The notes: a model not told the origin generated them from the sequence alone. Shown: positions 1 to 8,093, numbered from the stretch's first letter. The stretch is DNA of 64,000 nucleotides from Verrucosispora sioxanthis (GCF_010560025.1 NZ_SAIY01000013.1:115522-179521); one strand, 5' to 3'. Translations and numbers: made by a program.

Positions 1-548
1 CCCTGCGCGTCGGTCACCGGCTGGTCCGTGCCGGTGCGGTACCGGCCGGTGCGCTCGCCCGGGTGGAACTCCAGCGGTGGTGGGCAGACGTACGTCCAGG
101 TCACCCCGTCGGCCGAGGAGCGGTAGACGTCGAGGGCCGCCGCCTGGCCCAGCGCGGCGTCGCGGTACTCGTCGGGGAAGTCCGGGTCGTCCAGCAGCGG
201 CGTGCCGGCCGGGCCGAGCAGGGTGGCACCGCCGCCGACGTGGATGACCCGGGGCGCCGCCGGCATCCCGCGCAACGCGTCGAGCACGGTTCGCGCCGCG
301 TCGGGCCACAGCGTACGGTCACCGCCGCCGATCGCCACGACCAACGCGTCCGCCTCCGGTGCCAGCTCCCGCACGCTGCGGACACTTGTCGCGTCCCCGG
401 TGACGACCCGAACCCCGGCCGGCAGGTACGGCGCGTCCGCCTCGGGACGGCGCACCGCGGCCACCACCCGGTGCCCCCGGTCGAACGCCTCCCGGACGAT
501 CCGCGAACCGGCGGTGCCACCCGCGCCGAACACGACGATGTTGACCAC
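1..548 (-). CDS. NAD(P)-binding oxidoreductase (NmrA/SDR-like), partial
   Basis: The reading frame enters from the left edge, so the C-terminus is missing. The N-terminus reads VVNIVVFGAGGTAGSRIV, a Rossmann dinucleotide-binding loop (GxGGxxG), followed by the acidic/variable segment and a run (VVAIGGG, then VIHVGGGATLLG) typical of the NAD(P)H-binding atypical SDR family (PF13460). These proteins are usually soluble NAD(P)-dependent reductases or epimerase-like proteins of unknown substrate. The start is taken as GTG at 546-548. It is preceded almost immediately by GGGAGGC, so the spacing is poor and the true start is uncertain. About 182 codons are visible. Confidence 0.75.
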   Translation of the reverse strand, partial: MVNIVVFGAGGTAGSRIVREAFDRGHRVVAAVRRPEADAPYLPAGVRVVTGDATSVRSVRELAPEADALVVAIGGGDRTLWPDAARTVLDALRGMPAAPRVIHVGGGATLLGPAGTPLLDDPDFPDEYRDAALGQAAALDVYRSSADGVTWTYVCPPPLEFHPGERTGRYRTGTDQPVTDAQ

Positions 549-594
549 GCCTCCCAGGCTAGGGATTCGGTCGGGTGGGCGTCGGCGGAACGGC

Positions 595-1827
595 TCAGTC
601 GACGAGTGCCGAGTAGACCAGCTGGCGCAGCTGCGGGCGGAGCGGCCAGGTGCTCGACGGCATCAGCTGGGTGAAGAACATGGCGGTGATCTCCTCGACC
701 GGGTCGACCCAGAACGCGGTGCTGGCCACGCCGCCCCAGTAGTACTCGCCGACGCTGCTCGGCACCCGGCTCGGCACCGGGTCGTCGACGACCGCGAAGC
801 CGAGCCCGAACCCGACGCCGTCGAGGTTGGTCTCGGCGAACCCGCCGGTGGACAGGGTGCCCAGGTCCTGGCCGCCGGGCAGGTGGTTGCGAGTCATGAA
901 GCGCACCGTCCGGGGACCGAGCAGCCGCGTGCCGTCCAGCTCGCCGCCGCGCAGCAGCAGTTGGGTGAAGCGGTGGTAGTCGGCGGCCGACGAGATCAGC
1001 CCACCCCCGCCGGAGAGCAGCACCGGCTTCTCGTACGCCAGCGCGCCGAGCGCGTCGTGCCGCACCGCGCGACCGGACGCCGGATCCGGCACGTACAGCG
1101 CGGCCAACCGCTCGGCGTCGGTGCCGTCGACGTGCCAGCGGGTGTCGGCCATGCCCAGCGGACGCAGGATCCGCTCGGTCAGGAAGGTGTCCAGGCTCTG
1201 CCCGGAGACCACCTCGATCAGCCGGCCGAGCACGTCGGTGGCGACCGAGTAGCCCCAGGCGGTGCCGGGCTGGAACAGCAGCGGCAGCTCACCGAAGACC
1301 CTGCAGGCCTCGGCCAGGTCGACCTCGGCCGGCGGGTAGAGGTCGTAGCCGGCGGCCCGGTACAGCCCGTCGACCACCGACGTCTGCATGAAGCCGTAGG
1401 TCAACCCGGCGGTGTGGGTGAGCAGGTGCCAGATCCGGATCGGTTCGATTGCCGGCACCGTGTACGGCTTGAGGGTCGAACCCTTCGAGTAGACCCGCAT
1501 GTCGGCGAACTCGGGCAGCCAGCGGCCGACCTCGTCGGTCAGCTCGAAGCGACCCTCCTCCCAGAGCATCATCGCCGCGACCGAGGTGATCGGCTTGGTC
1601 ATCGAGTAGATCCGCCAGAGGGTGTCCGGCTCCACCGGCGCGCCCGCCTCGCGGTCCCGCAGCCCGTACGTCGAACTGTGCGCGATCTCGCCGCGTCGGG
1701 TGACCACCGCCTGCCAGCCGGCGAGCCGCCCGGCGTCGACGTAGCCGGCGAAATGTTCGTCGATGCGGGCCAGCCGCGCCGGGTCGAATCCGACCTGTCC
1801 CGCCTCGATGCTGGTTGTGATGCTCAC
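595..1827 (-). CDS. Serine hydrolase, beta-lactamase class C / esterase family VIII
   Basis: A 410-residue protein of the beta-lactamase-related superfamily (PF00144). The catalytic SxxK is visible as YSMTKP, roughly residue 95. The second-motif region is GYSVATD and a family HTAGL motif lies between them. The C-terminal part has a glycine-rich loop near residues 300-310 (LLSGGGGLISS). No signal peptide is visible, so a cytoplasmic esterase, amidase or DD-peptidase-like role is more likely than antibiotic resistance. The GTG start gives a sensible N-terminus (VSITTSIEAG). The open frame extends much further upstream, but only as antisense of the next gene. Confidence 0.85.
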   Translation of the reverse strand: MSITTSIEAGQVGFDPARLARIDEHFAGYVDAGRLAGWQAVVTRRGEIAHSSTYGLRDREAGAPVEPDTLWRIYSMTKPITSVAAMMLWEEGRFELTDEVGRWLPEFADMRVYSKGSTLKPYTVPAIEPIRIWHLLTHTAGLTYGFMQTSVVDGLYRAAGYDLYPPAEVDLAEACRVFGELPLLFQPGTAWGYSVATDVLGRLIEVVSGQSLDTFLTERILRPLGMADTRWHVDGTDAERLAALYVPDPASGRAVRHDALGALAYEKPVLLSGGGGLISSAADYHRFTQLLLRGGELDGTRLLGPRTVRFMTRNHLPGGQDLGTLSTGGFAETNLDGVGFGLGFAVVDDPVPSRVPSSVGEYYWGGVASTAFWVDPVEEITAMFFTQLMPSSTWPLRPQLRQLVYSALVD

Positions 1828-1900
1828 CCCAGGGAACCTACCGGCCGGTACGCGAGGCGCGGAAGCTCTGTTGTCGGGGTCACTGGCTAGCCTGCTGGTC

Positions 1901-2497
1901 ATGCCGGAGCCGACCGAGGACGTCACCTTCCACGACGAGGACTGGTACGCCGAGGACCTGGCCGACCGGCACTTCGTCAACTGCACCTTCCACCGGGTGG
2001 ATCTCACCGAGGCGACCAGCCAGGGCGCGGTCTTCGAGGGCTGCACCTTCGGCGACGTGGCCTTCAACGTCTCCCGGCACGTCGACTCGGCCTTCACCCG
2101 GTGCGTCTTCACCCGGTGCAACCTGTTCGAGGCGGAGTTCACCGGCTGCAAGCTGCTGGGCGCCACCTTCGACCGCTGCGACCTGCGGCCGTTGACCGTG
2201 GCCGGAGGCGACTGGTCGTTTCTCACCCTGGCCGGCGGCGACCTGCGCGGCGCGCGGTTCACCGGCGTACGGATGCGCGAGACCGACCTGTCCGGCGCCG
2301 ACCTGTCCGGCGCGGTGCTGACCGGGTGCGACCTGTCCGACGTGCAGTGGCGCGGGGCGCGGCTGACCGGTGCGGATCTGCGCGGCAGCGACCTGGCCGG
2401 GCTGGACCCGGCCTCGGTGCACCGCAAGGGAGCGGTCATCGACCTGATGCAGGCGGCGACCCTCGCCCGGGCCCTCGGGTTCGACATCCGCGGCTGA
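1901..2497 (+). CDS. Pentapeptide repeat protein
   Basis: A 198-residue protein built of A(D/N)Lxx-type repeats, for example ADLSGAVLTGCDLSD near residue 135 and ADLRGSDLAG near the end. The repeats fold as a right-handed quadrilateral beta-helix. Cysteines and phenylalanines at fixed repeat positions in the N-terminal half (CTF, CVF, CNL) fit the central stacked residues of this fold. The size is close to Qnr/McbG/MfpA-type gyrase-interacting proteins, but the family is functionally diverse and gyrase protection is only a possibility. It is divergent from the serine hydrolase with about 70 bp between them. Confidence 0.85.
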   Translation: MPEPTEDVTFHDEDWYAEDLADRHFVNCTFHRVDLTEATSQGAVFEGCTFGDVAFNVSRHVDSAFTRCVFTRCNLFEAEFTGCKLLGATFDRCDLRPLTVAGGDWSFLTLAGGDLRGARFTGVRMRETDLSGADLSGAVLTGCDLSDVQWRGARLTGADLRGSDLAGLDPASVHRKGAVIDLMQAATLARALGFDIRG

Positions 2498-2590
2498 CGC
2501 CCGTCAGGAGGAGCGGGCAGCACTGGCGGGTGCACCGGGGGACTCGGCAGTAGCCTGGTCTGCGACCGTCCACACGACCGGGAGGACCGC

Positions 2591-3028
2591 ATGACCACGG
2601 GCGAACGGGTACTGGACAGCCCCACGAACGGGGTGGCCGAGCACATCAACAGCTACGTCGAGACCGGCGGTGCCGACGGGCACGAGTGGCGACCAGGCGT
2701 CTTCACGCTGCTGTTGACCACTCGTGGGCGGCGCAGTGGCGCGTTGCGGCGTACCGCCTTGATCTACGGCCGGTCCGGCGACGCGTACGCGGTGGTCGCC
2801 TCCCAGGGTGGGGCACCGCAGCACCCGGCCTGGTATCTCAACCTGCTGGCCGAGCCGCAGGTCGAGGTGCAGGTCGGTGCCGACCGGTTCACCGCCCGGG
2901 CGCGCACGGCCACGCCCGAGGAGAAGGCGCGGCTGTAGCCGGTGATGACCGCCATCTGGCCGGCCTACGACGACTACCAGACGAAGACCGACCGGGACAT
3001 CCCGGTGGTGCTGCTCGAACGGGCCTGA
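2591..3028 (+). pseudogene. F420/deazaflavin-dependent nitroreductase (DDN family) with in-frame amber stop
   Basis: The first 115 codons encode a DDN-like split-barrel protein. It has the TTRGRRSG phosphate/F420-contact loop near residues 43-50 and AWYLNLLAEPQVEVQVG near residues 83-100. A TAG at 2936-2938 then stops translation. The same frame continues without interruption for 29 sense codons (beginning PVMTAIWPAYDDYQ) to TGA at 3026-3028, and this reads as the normal family C-terminus (EEKARLWPxM...). A single TGG-to-TAG change at the conserved Trp would explain it. GGAGG at 2581-2585 supports the start. The truncated product lacks the last helix and is probably nonfunctional, unless the base is a sequence error. 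Confidence 0.8.
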
Positions 3029-3052
3029 CGAGACGACCGGGGAGGACGAACG

Positions 3053-3400
3053 ATGCCCGCTTTCGCCTTGGCGCACCTGCGGAACCCGCAGGTCAACGAG
3101 GATATTCTGACCTACCTGGAGCGGATCCAGGCCACCCTGGAGCCCTTCGGCGGCCGGTTCGTGGTGCACGGCCCGGAGGTGGACGTACGCGAGGGGGAGT
3201 GGCCGGGCAGCGTGGTCATCCTCGAGTTCCCCGATCGGCAGCGGGCCCACGCCTGGTACGACTCGCCGGCGTACCAGGAGATCCTGCCGCTGCGGACGCG
3301 GCACATCGACGCCGCGGCGATCATCTTCGACGGGGTGGGTCCGGGCTACGACCCCGGCCAGACCGCGGCGGCGCTGCGGGCACAGGCCGCGACCGGCTGA
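3053..3400 (+). CDS. DUF1330 domain protein
   Basis: A 115-residue protein of the dimeric alpha/beta-barrel ferredoxin-like DUF1330 family. The sequence has the family's VVHGPEVDVREGEWPG and FPDRQRAHAWYDSPAYQ segments, which match the usual 'G..VLEFP....A..WY.S..Y' pattern. The function is unknown; relatives are small cytoplasmic proteins, sometimes linked to stress or monooxygenase-like folds. GGAGG at 3041-3045 sets the ATG. It lies 24 bp after the broken DDN gene and may be cotranscribed with it. Confidence 0.85.
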   Translation: MPAFALAHLRNPQVNEDILTYLERIQATLEPFGGRFVVHGPEVDVREGEWPGSVVILEFPDRQRAHAWYDSPAYQEILPLRTRHIDAAAIIFDGVGPGYDPGQTAAALRAQAATG

Positions 3401-3491
3401 GCCCACGGGACAGTTTGTCCGTCACTGCGGGTCCACCGGGTCGTAACGTCCTGCTGTCCGTGTTCGACTGTCCTGTGTGGAGGCCAGGCCG

Positions 3492-3806
3492 ATGAACAGC
3501 AGCAGTACCGTCCGTCCCGCCCCGCCCACCGGCGAGCGGCCCGGGGTGGGGCTGCGGGATATTCCGCTGCCGCCGTACGTGACCGCCGAGGATGCCCAGT
3601 TCGCCGTGCGAGCTGTCGTGGTGCACGCACCCCGACGCTGGTCCGGCGGCACGGTCTGCCGCAACGACGCCAGCCCGCACCCGTGCCGGCTGCACCGGTG
3701 GGGTACCCGGGTGCTCGCACTACGCGGCCTGCGCGACGCCGACATCGCCGCGCTCATCGAACGCGGGGATCCCGCTGCCGCGTTGCCGCCCCGACCCCCG
3801 GCCTGA
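3492..3806 (+). CDS. Hypothetical protein, two cysteines
   Basis: A 104-residue protein of no family I recognise. It has a proline-rich N-terminus, then a compact segment VCRNDASPHPCRLHRWG around residues 57-73 whose Cys/His spacing could bind metal, and an A/L-rich helix at the end. GGAGG at 3479-3483 lies 8 bp before the ATG at 3492. An in-frame GTG at 3477 lies upstream of that ribosome site and is less likely to be the start. Confidence 0.6.
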   Translation: MNSSSTVRPAPPTGERPGVGLRDIPLPPYVTAEDAQFAVRAVVVHAPRRWSGGTVCRNDASPHPCRLHRWGTRVLALRGLRDADIAALIERGDPAAALPPRPPA

Positions 3807-4016
3807 GCGGCGCGCGAGGCGGGTCAGCGCGCACGGGGCGCAACCGGTACCGATACCCGCTCAGCGGGCCGTAATGCCTCGTGTCGCGCTGACATCGCTC
3901 TATTTGACGGACGCCTCGGCAGCGGGCACCGTGGGGACTGGAGGGGCCTTGAGCTGCCCCGATGTGGCGGTGGATGGCACCGCCCGGGAGCCCAGAAACC
4001 CACGAGGAGTCCCACC

Positions 4017-4298
4017 ATGCTCACGATGACCGACAATGCCGTCCTGGTGATCCGTGATCTCGCCGCACAGCAGGACGTCTCCGAGGGCGGCGGGGTACGC
4101 ATCGCCGCGGACACCAGCGCTGGCTCACTAAGCGTCGAGTTGGTACCCGCCCCGGTCGAGGGTGACCAGGTGGTCGACAACCAGGGCGCCCGGATCTTTC
4201 TCGACTCCGACGCGGCCGACCTGCTCGGTGACGCCTCGGTCGACGCGACCGTCGACGACGAGGGCGTCGTGCAGTTCGGGTTCACCGAGAAGGAGTAG
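4017..4298 (+). CDS. HesB/IscA-like fold protein without cluster-binding cysteines
   Basis: A 93-residue protein with HesB/YadR-like layout: GGGVRIAADT strand, VELVPAP, then DNQGARIFLDSDAADLL, which resembles the DxxGxxxxVD segment of A-type carriers. The three cysteines that ligate Fe-S in IscA/ErpA are absent; there is no cysteine in the whole protein. It is therefore a degenerate HesB-like protein rather than a cluster carrier. A GAGGAG box at 4004-4009 supports the start. Its 3' end overlaps the convergent beta-family gene by 17 bp. Confidence 0.75.
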   Translation: MLTMTDNAVLVIRDLAAQQDVSEGGGVRIAADTSAGSLSVELVPAPVEGDQVVDNQGARIFLDSDAADLLGDASVDATVDDEGVVQFGFTEKE

Positions 4299-5289
4299 AC
4301 CGGGCCAGCGCGTTCAACACGTGGGCCAGATGGTGGGAGGTGCTCCACGCCATCCAGTTGGTTGCCGAGCCTGCCCCGGCACCCCGGCGTGCCCGGCGCG
4401 AGATCTCCTGGTCTCCCCAGGAGAAGCTCGCGCCGGTCGGCGGCCAGTGCGGCCCCGACACCAGCGTTCGGCACAGGTCCGCGACCCGCTGGTCACCCTG
4501 ACCTCGGCGGCGCGACCACCGGTGGATCAACCAGACGCCGTCGCCGGTGTACGGGACCGTCAGGTGGCGGTCGATGGTGGGCTGGCCCGTGGCCGAGGCC
4601 ACACCGTAGTCGCCGAAAGTGACGCCCAGGTCGGCCAGCCGCTGCCAGAGCAGCCAGTCCCAGCGGTCCACCCGTACCGGCTCGTCGATGGGCAGCCGGG
4701 ACAGCACCGGCGGCATGCCACCGGCCACCATGCTCACCGAACGCCAGGTGTGTCGGCGGGTCCAGTCCAGCATCCGCCGGACCCGGGGCTCGACCAGCCG
4801 GACGTCCGCCGGGCAGCACACGTCGCCGCAGTCGAGCACCAGATCACACTGCTCCGGGGCCAGCCGTGCGTGTCTGCCGATCCGCTCCACGGCCACGGTG
4901 GTGGCGTCCGGGCCGGCCCGGTCCCGACGTAGCCGCAGCCGCACCACGGCCCGCTGGGTCTGCGCCCGAGCCGTGGCACCCAGCGCCGCCAGCCGCCGCT
5001 CGCCGTCCGTCAGCCCGATCACCGGCACCACCGGTACGCCCCGGCGGGTCAGCACGGACGCCGTCGTGTCGGGCAGGGCACCGATCTCGACGGCGGGCCG
5101 CAGCCCGGGCGGCAGCCGGGTCAGCGCGTCGAGGACGGTTCTGTCGAGTTCGGACAGTTGCAGGATCGGGCTGAGCAGCGGGGCGAGGGCGTCATCGAGG
5201 TGGCCGAGCGCCTCCAGTTCCCCGCGCCGGGCGGCGAGGACGGGACGGTAGACCGGCTCCTCCGCCCGTCCTCCGGGGGCGGGCACCAT
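4282..5289 (-). CDS. Beta-family protein (T4 beta-protein-like, PF14350)
   Basis: A 335-residue protein with the hallmarks of the phage-T4 'beta protein' family. The N-terminus is YRPVLAARRGELEAL. The middle holds strand/loop repeats (LVLDCGDV), and the C-terminus is SWGDQEI followed by GSATNWMAWSTSHHLAHV. Members occur sporadically in bacteria and phages, often in accessory regions; the molecular function is not established. The ATG at 5287-5289 is the first plausible start. The gene is isolated between convergent and divergent neighbours. Confidence 0.7.
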   Translation of the reverse strand: MVPAPGGRAEEPVYRPVLAARRGELEALGHLDDALAPLLSPILQLSELDRTVLDALTRLPPGLRPAVEIGALPDTTASVLTRRGVPVVPVIGLTDGERRLAALGATARAQTQRAVVRLRLRRDRAGPDATTVAVERIGRHARLAPEQCDLVLDCGDVCCPADVRLVEPRVRRMLDWTRRHTWRSVSMVAGGMPPVLSRLPIDEPVRVDRWDWLLWQRLADLGVTFGDYGVASATGQPTIDRHLTVPYTGDGVWLIHRWSRRRGQGDQRVADLCRTLVSGPHWPPTGASFSWGDQEISRRARRGAGAGSATNWMAWSTSHHLAHVLNALARSTPSR

Positions 5290-5380
5290 AATTCAATGTA
5301 GCCAGCCGATTACCCACCTCCCAGGGCGGAAGAGCGGGAATTCACCGGACAGGTGTCAACTCCCCGACTATCCTCGCGCG

Positions 5381-6268
5381 GTGTCTGACGCACTGACCAG
5401 GTATCGGTCCGCCGACGAGGACAGCGCCCGCTGGCAGGGCTTCCCCTTCCGCCCCGGTGACATCGTCATCAGCACGCGTTCCAAGAGCGGGACGACCTGG
5501 ATGCAGATGATCTGTGCCCTGCTGGTGCTGCGTACGCCGGAACTGCCGGCGCCGCTGACCGAGCTGTCGCCCTGGCTCGACTGGTTGGTCGAGCCGCCGG
5601 AGCGGGTGTACGCCCGGCTGGCCGCCCAGCGGCACCGGCGCTTCATCAAGACCCACACGCCGCTGGACGGGGTGCCGAGTGATTCCCGGGTGCACTACGT
5701 GGTGGTGGCCCGCCATCCACTCGACGCTGCGGTCTCACTGCACCACCAGGGCGCCAATCTGGATCGCGTCCGGCTCGCCGAGCTGACCGGTCAGCCCGCA
5801 CCGCCGGAGCCGGCCCACCCCCGTCCGCCGGTCGGGCAGGCGCTCGTACGCTGGATCGACGCGGACCCGGATCCACATGCCGAACTGGACTCGCTGCCGG
5901 GTGTCCTGTGGCACCTGGGCGACGCCTGGGCCCGTCGGCACCAACCGAACGTGCACCTCGTCCACTACGACGACCTCCGAGTCGACCTGTCCGGGCAGAT
6001 GCGGCGCCTGGCCGAGCGTCTGGGCCTCGAACCGCCCGGACCTGATCTGGTGGAGGCGGCCACCTTCGAAAGGATGCGGGCCCGCGCCGACCGACTCGCG
6101 CCCGACGCCGCCGGAGTGCTCAAGGACCGCAACGCCTTCTTCCGCAGCGGTCGGTCCGGTCAGGGCCGCGCGCTGCTCGACGCGGCGGCGCGTGCCCGCT
6201 ACCACTCCCGGGCCGCCGCCCTGGCGCCGCCGGACCTGCTGGCCTGGCTGCACCGAACCGAGGCGTGA
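5381..6268 (+). CDS. Sulfotransferase
   Basis: A 295-residue sulfotransferase-domain protein (PF00685). The PAPS 5'-phosphosulfate loop SKSGTTWMQ is at about residues 35-43. The 3'-phosphate-binding segment VARHPLDAAVSL is near residue 109. FIKTHTPLD supplies the usual KTH motif. It would transfer sulfate from PAPS to a hydroxyl of an unknown acceptor in the cytoplasm. Translation starts at GTG 5381 directly after a short divergent spacer with the beta-family gene. A strong hairpin follows the stop. Confidence 0.88.
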   Translation: MSDALTRYRSADEDSARWQGFPFRPGDIVISTRSKSGTTWMQMICALLVLRTPELPAPLTELSPWLDWLVEPPERVYARLAAQRHRRFIKTHTPLDGVPSDSRVHYVVVARHPLDAAVSLHHQGANLDRVRLAELTGQPAPPEPAHPRPPVGQALVRWIDADPDPHAELDSLPGVLWHLGDAWARRHQPNVHLVHYDDLRVDLSGQMRRLAERLGLEPPGPDLVEAATFERMRARADRLAPDAAGVLKDRNAFFRSGRSGQGRALLDAAARARYHSRAAALAPPDLLAWLHRTEA

Positions 6269-6272
6269 AGAC

Positions 6273-6300
6273 GCGGGCACCCCCGCGGCGGGGGTGCCGC
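6273..6300 (+). terminator. GC-rich hairpin after the sulfotransferase gene
   Basis: GGCACCCCCGC at 6276-6286 pairs with GCGGGGGTGCC at 6288-6298, immediately after the sulfotransferase stop. There is no T-run. It lies between convergent genes and could stop both. Confidence 0.6.
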
Positions 6301-6343
6301 TCCGAGGGTGCCGGTGGGCCGTCACCGACCCGAGAGGCTCGGG

Positions 6344-6598
6344 TCAGTCGTCGTCCCGGTCGTCCTCGTCCCGGTCGTCCTCGTCCTCGTCCGCCGGCTC
6401 CTGCTCGGCCTTGACGATCTCACCGGACTGCCGGTCGACGTCGATCTCGTGCTCGGTACCGCCGTTGACGATCTCGACCTCCCAGATGGCCCGGCCGTTC
6501 TCCTCGTCCCGGTCCGTCTCGGTGATCCGCCCGCCACCGGCCTGCGCCAGTGCGATCTCACCGGCCCGCTCCCGACTCACCGCGTCCCCTTCTGTGGC
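6344..6598 (-). pseudogene. PepSY-domain protein, 5' end missing
   Basis: The surviving part reads VSRERAGEIALAQAGGG, then a segment ending HEIDVDRQSGEIVKAE, which is one PepSY domain (HEIDVD...GEI is diagnostic). It ends in a very acidic D/E/R tail. PepSY proteins are normally exported and have a signal peptide plus often two domains; none is present here. Upstream of about 6598 the same frame is only antisense to the tadA remnant. A GTG at 6578-6580 could still start a 78-residue product. See the junction with tadA. Confidence 0.6.
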
Positions 6599-6601
6599 CG
6601 G

Positions 6602-6874
6602 CTGGGTCTGCGCCGGGCGGCCGAGCGGCTGGGACACTGGCGGCTGGACGGCTGCACCCTCGTGGTGACCCTCGAACCCTGCACGATGTGCGCCGGTGCG
6701 CTGGTGCTGGCCCGGGTCTCGACAGTGGTCTTCGGTGCCTGGGAACCCAAGACCGGCGCCGCCGGTTCGCTCTGGGACGTGCTGCGCGACCGCCGGCTCA
6801 ACCACCGGCCCGAGGTGTACGGCGGCATCCTGGAAGCCGAGACCGCCGCCGTCCTGCGCGCCTTCTTCCGCTGA
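6602..6874 (+). pseudogene. tadA: tRNA adenosine deaminase TadA, N-terminus missing
   Basis: From about 6608 the frame encodes LRRAAERLGHWRLDGC, then VTLEPCTMCAGALV, FGAWEPKTGAAGS and LNHRPEVYGG. This is the C-terminal two thirds of TadA, including the zinc-binding PCxxC. The first ~60 residues, with the catalytic HAE motif and one zinc ligand, are absent. Upstream in-frame sequence is antisense of the PepSY gene. An upstream-started ORF (from about 6308) would make a chimera with no deaminase active site. TadA makes inosine at position 34 of tRNA-Arg and is usually essential, so an intact copy elsewhere or an assembly fault is expected. Confidence 0.8.
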
Positions 6875-6883
6875 CGCCGAGGG

Positions 6884-7336
6884 TCAGGAGCGGAGCAGCG
6901 TGCTGGCGACCGCCCGGGCGGTGTCGGTCCAGGCGGCCGGTCGCAGGGTCGCCGGGTCGAGGCGGACGACCGCGCGGTGTCCTTCCGCGTACGTCGTGGT
7001 GCCGTCGAGCGAATGGAAGCGGAAGGCGTACCGGGCGCTGCTGGTGCCGAGGTGCTCCAGCCAGAAGTGCACGGCGACCGGGCCGGTGCCGGTGACGGGC
7101 GCGAGGTAGCTGATGGTGAACTCGCGTACCGCGTGGAACACGTCGGGCGTGCTGGCCCGTCCGGCCTGGTAGGCGACGCCACGGTCGGACCAGTACGCGG
7201 TGAGCGCCCGTTCCAGCAGCAGCGCGTACCGGGCGTTGTGCAGGATGCCGAGCGCGTCGAGATCGTCGAAGTGGACCATGGCGGGCTCGACGTGGCCGTA
7301 CTCGACGGCCGGCTGTTCGGCGACTGCGTTACTCAT
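6884..7336 (-). CDS. Acyl-CoA thioesterase, 4HBT hotdog family
   Basis: A 150-residue single hotdog-fold protein. The N-terminal segment HFDDLDALGILHNARYALLLERA contains the 4HBT active-site pattern (D-x-D-x-x-G-x-x-x-N/H). Later, VREFTISYLAPVTGTG is the usual central strand. It should hydrolyse an acyl-CoA or acyl-carrier thioester in the cytoplasm. Its ATG overlaps the stop of the upstream TetR gene by 4 bp, so the two are translationally coupled. The regulator probably controls fatty acyl metabolism through this operon. Confidence 0.85.
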   Translation of the reverse strand: MSNAVAEQPAVEYGHVEPAMVHFDDLDALGILHNARYALLLERALTAYWSDRGVAYQAGRASTPDVFHAVREFTISYLAPVTGTGPVAVHFWLEHLGTSSARYAFRFHSLDGTTTYAEGHRAVVRLDPATLRPAAWTDTARAVASTLLRS

Positions 7337-7971
7337 GACGGGCCTTCCGGTAGCAGAGCGGGATCGGGGCAGAGCGCCCGCAGGCGGCCCAGCACGCCCG
7401 AGCGGGCGTGCCGGTAGGTGACCTCCGGGTCGAGTAGGCGGGAGCGCATGGCGGCGGCGATGCCGTAGGCGTCGATCTCGTACGCCAGCAGCGCGACATC
7501 GGTGTCGGCGGGCAGCTCGCCCAGCTCGACCGCCTCGGCGACGAGCCGTTCCAGGAACGCCGTCCAGGCCGCGATGACCTCGGCGAGGCGGTCACGGACC
7601 GCGCCGGGCCGGGCATTGAACTCGAACTCAGTGGTGGCGAAGAAGCAGCCGCCGGGCAGCACCCGGCCGGCGTAGAAGACGATCCGGGCCTCGTGCAGGG
7701 CGTGGATCCGGCGTACGCCCCGGGGGGTGCGCAGCGCCGGGGCGATTATCTGTTCCTGCCACTGGGCGACGGCCCGGTCGATGGTGGCGAGCTGCAACTC
7801 CTCCTTGGAGCGCCAGTGCGCGAAGAGGCCGGACTTGCTGACCCCGAGCGACTCGGCGAGATGTCCGAGCGAGAGCCCGTCGAGACCGCTCGCGGAGGCC
7901 AGGCTGACGGCGGCGTCCAGCACGGCGGTGCGGGTGCGCTGCCCCCGGGCGAGCCGGCCGTCGACGTTCAT
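7333..7971 (-). CDS. TetR-family transcriptional regulator
   Basis: A 212-residue TetR protein. The N-terminal DNA-binding domain covers about residues 10-60 with the HTH LAESLGVSKSGLFAHW. The C-terminal ligand domain resembles TetR_C_6/YxaF-like regulators and includes GCFFATTEFEF. It is first in an operon with the thioesterase. A perfect 12-bp palindrome lies 21 bp upstream of the start, which suggests autoregulation, with an acyl-CoA-like ligand as a reasonable guess. Confidence 0.9.
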   Translation of the reverse strand: MNVDGRLARGQRTRTAVLDAAVSLASASGLDGLSLGHLAESLGVSKSGLFAHWRSKEELQLATIDRAVAQWQEQIIAPALRTPRGVRRIHALHEARIVFYAGRVLPGGCFFATTEFEFNARPGAVRDRLAEVIAAWTAFLERLVAEAVELGELPADTDVALLAYEIDAYGIAAAMRSRLLDPEVTYRHARSGVLGRLRALCPDPALLPEGPS

Positions 7972-7992
7972 ACGGCGAGACTACTAAAAAGA

Positions 7993-8004
7993 ACGACCGG
8001 TCGT
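7993..8004. promoter_or_regulatory. Palindromic TetR operator
   Basis: ACGACCGGTCGT is a perfect inverted repeat, matching the common AACGACCGGTCGTT type of TetR box, and sits in an unusually AT-rich patch (AAAAAG before, ATATATTTAT after). It lies 22-33 bp upstream of the regulator start, over the likely promoter. Confidence 0.75.
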
Positions 8005-8048
8005 ATATATTTATCGAGTGGAGACCGTCACACCGACGCCGACACAGC

Positions 8049-8082
8049 ACGTCCCGCCACCACACGGGGGGTGGCGGGACGT
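8049..8082 (-). terminator. Hairpin terminator of deoD
   Basis: A 13-bp perfect stem (8049-8061 with 8070-8082; ACGTCCCGCCACC / GGTGGCGGGACGT) with an 8-nt loop, 11 bp past the deoD stop on its strand. There is no T-tract. Confidence 0.75.
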
Positions 8083-8093
8083 CGCGGCGGCGC

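Noticed and set aside
202..1890. Open frame of 562 codons opposite the serine hydrolase
   Set aside because: It crosses the promoter region between two genes and is the reverse of a protein with intact SxxK motif.
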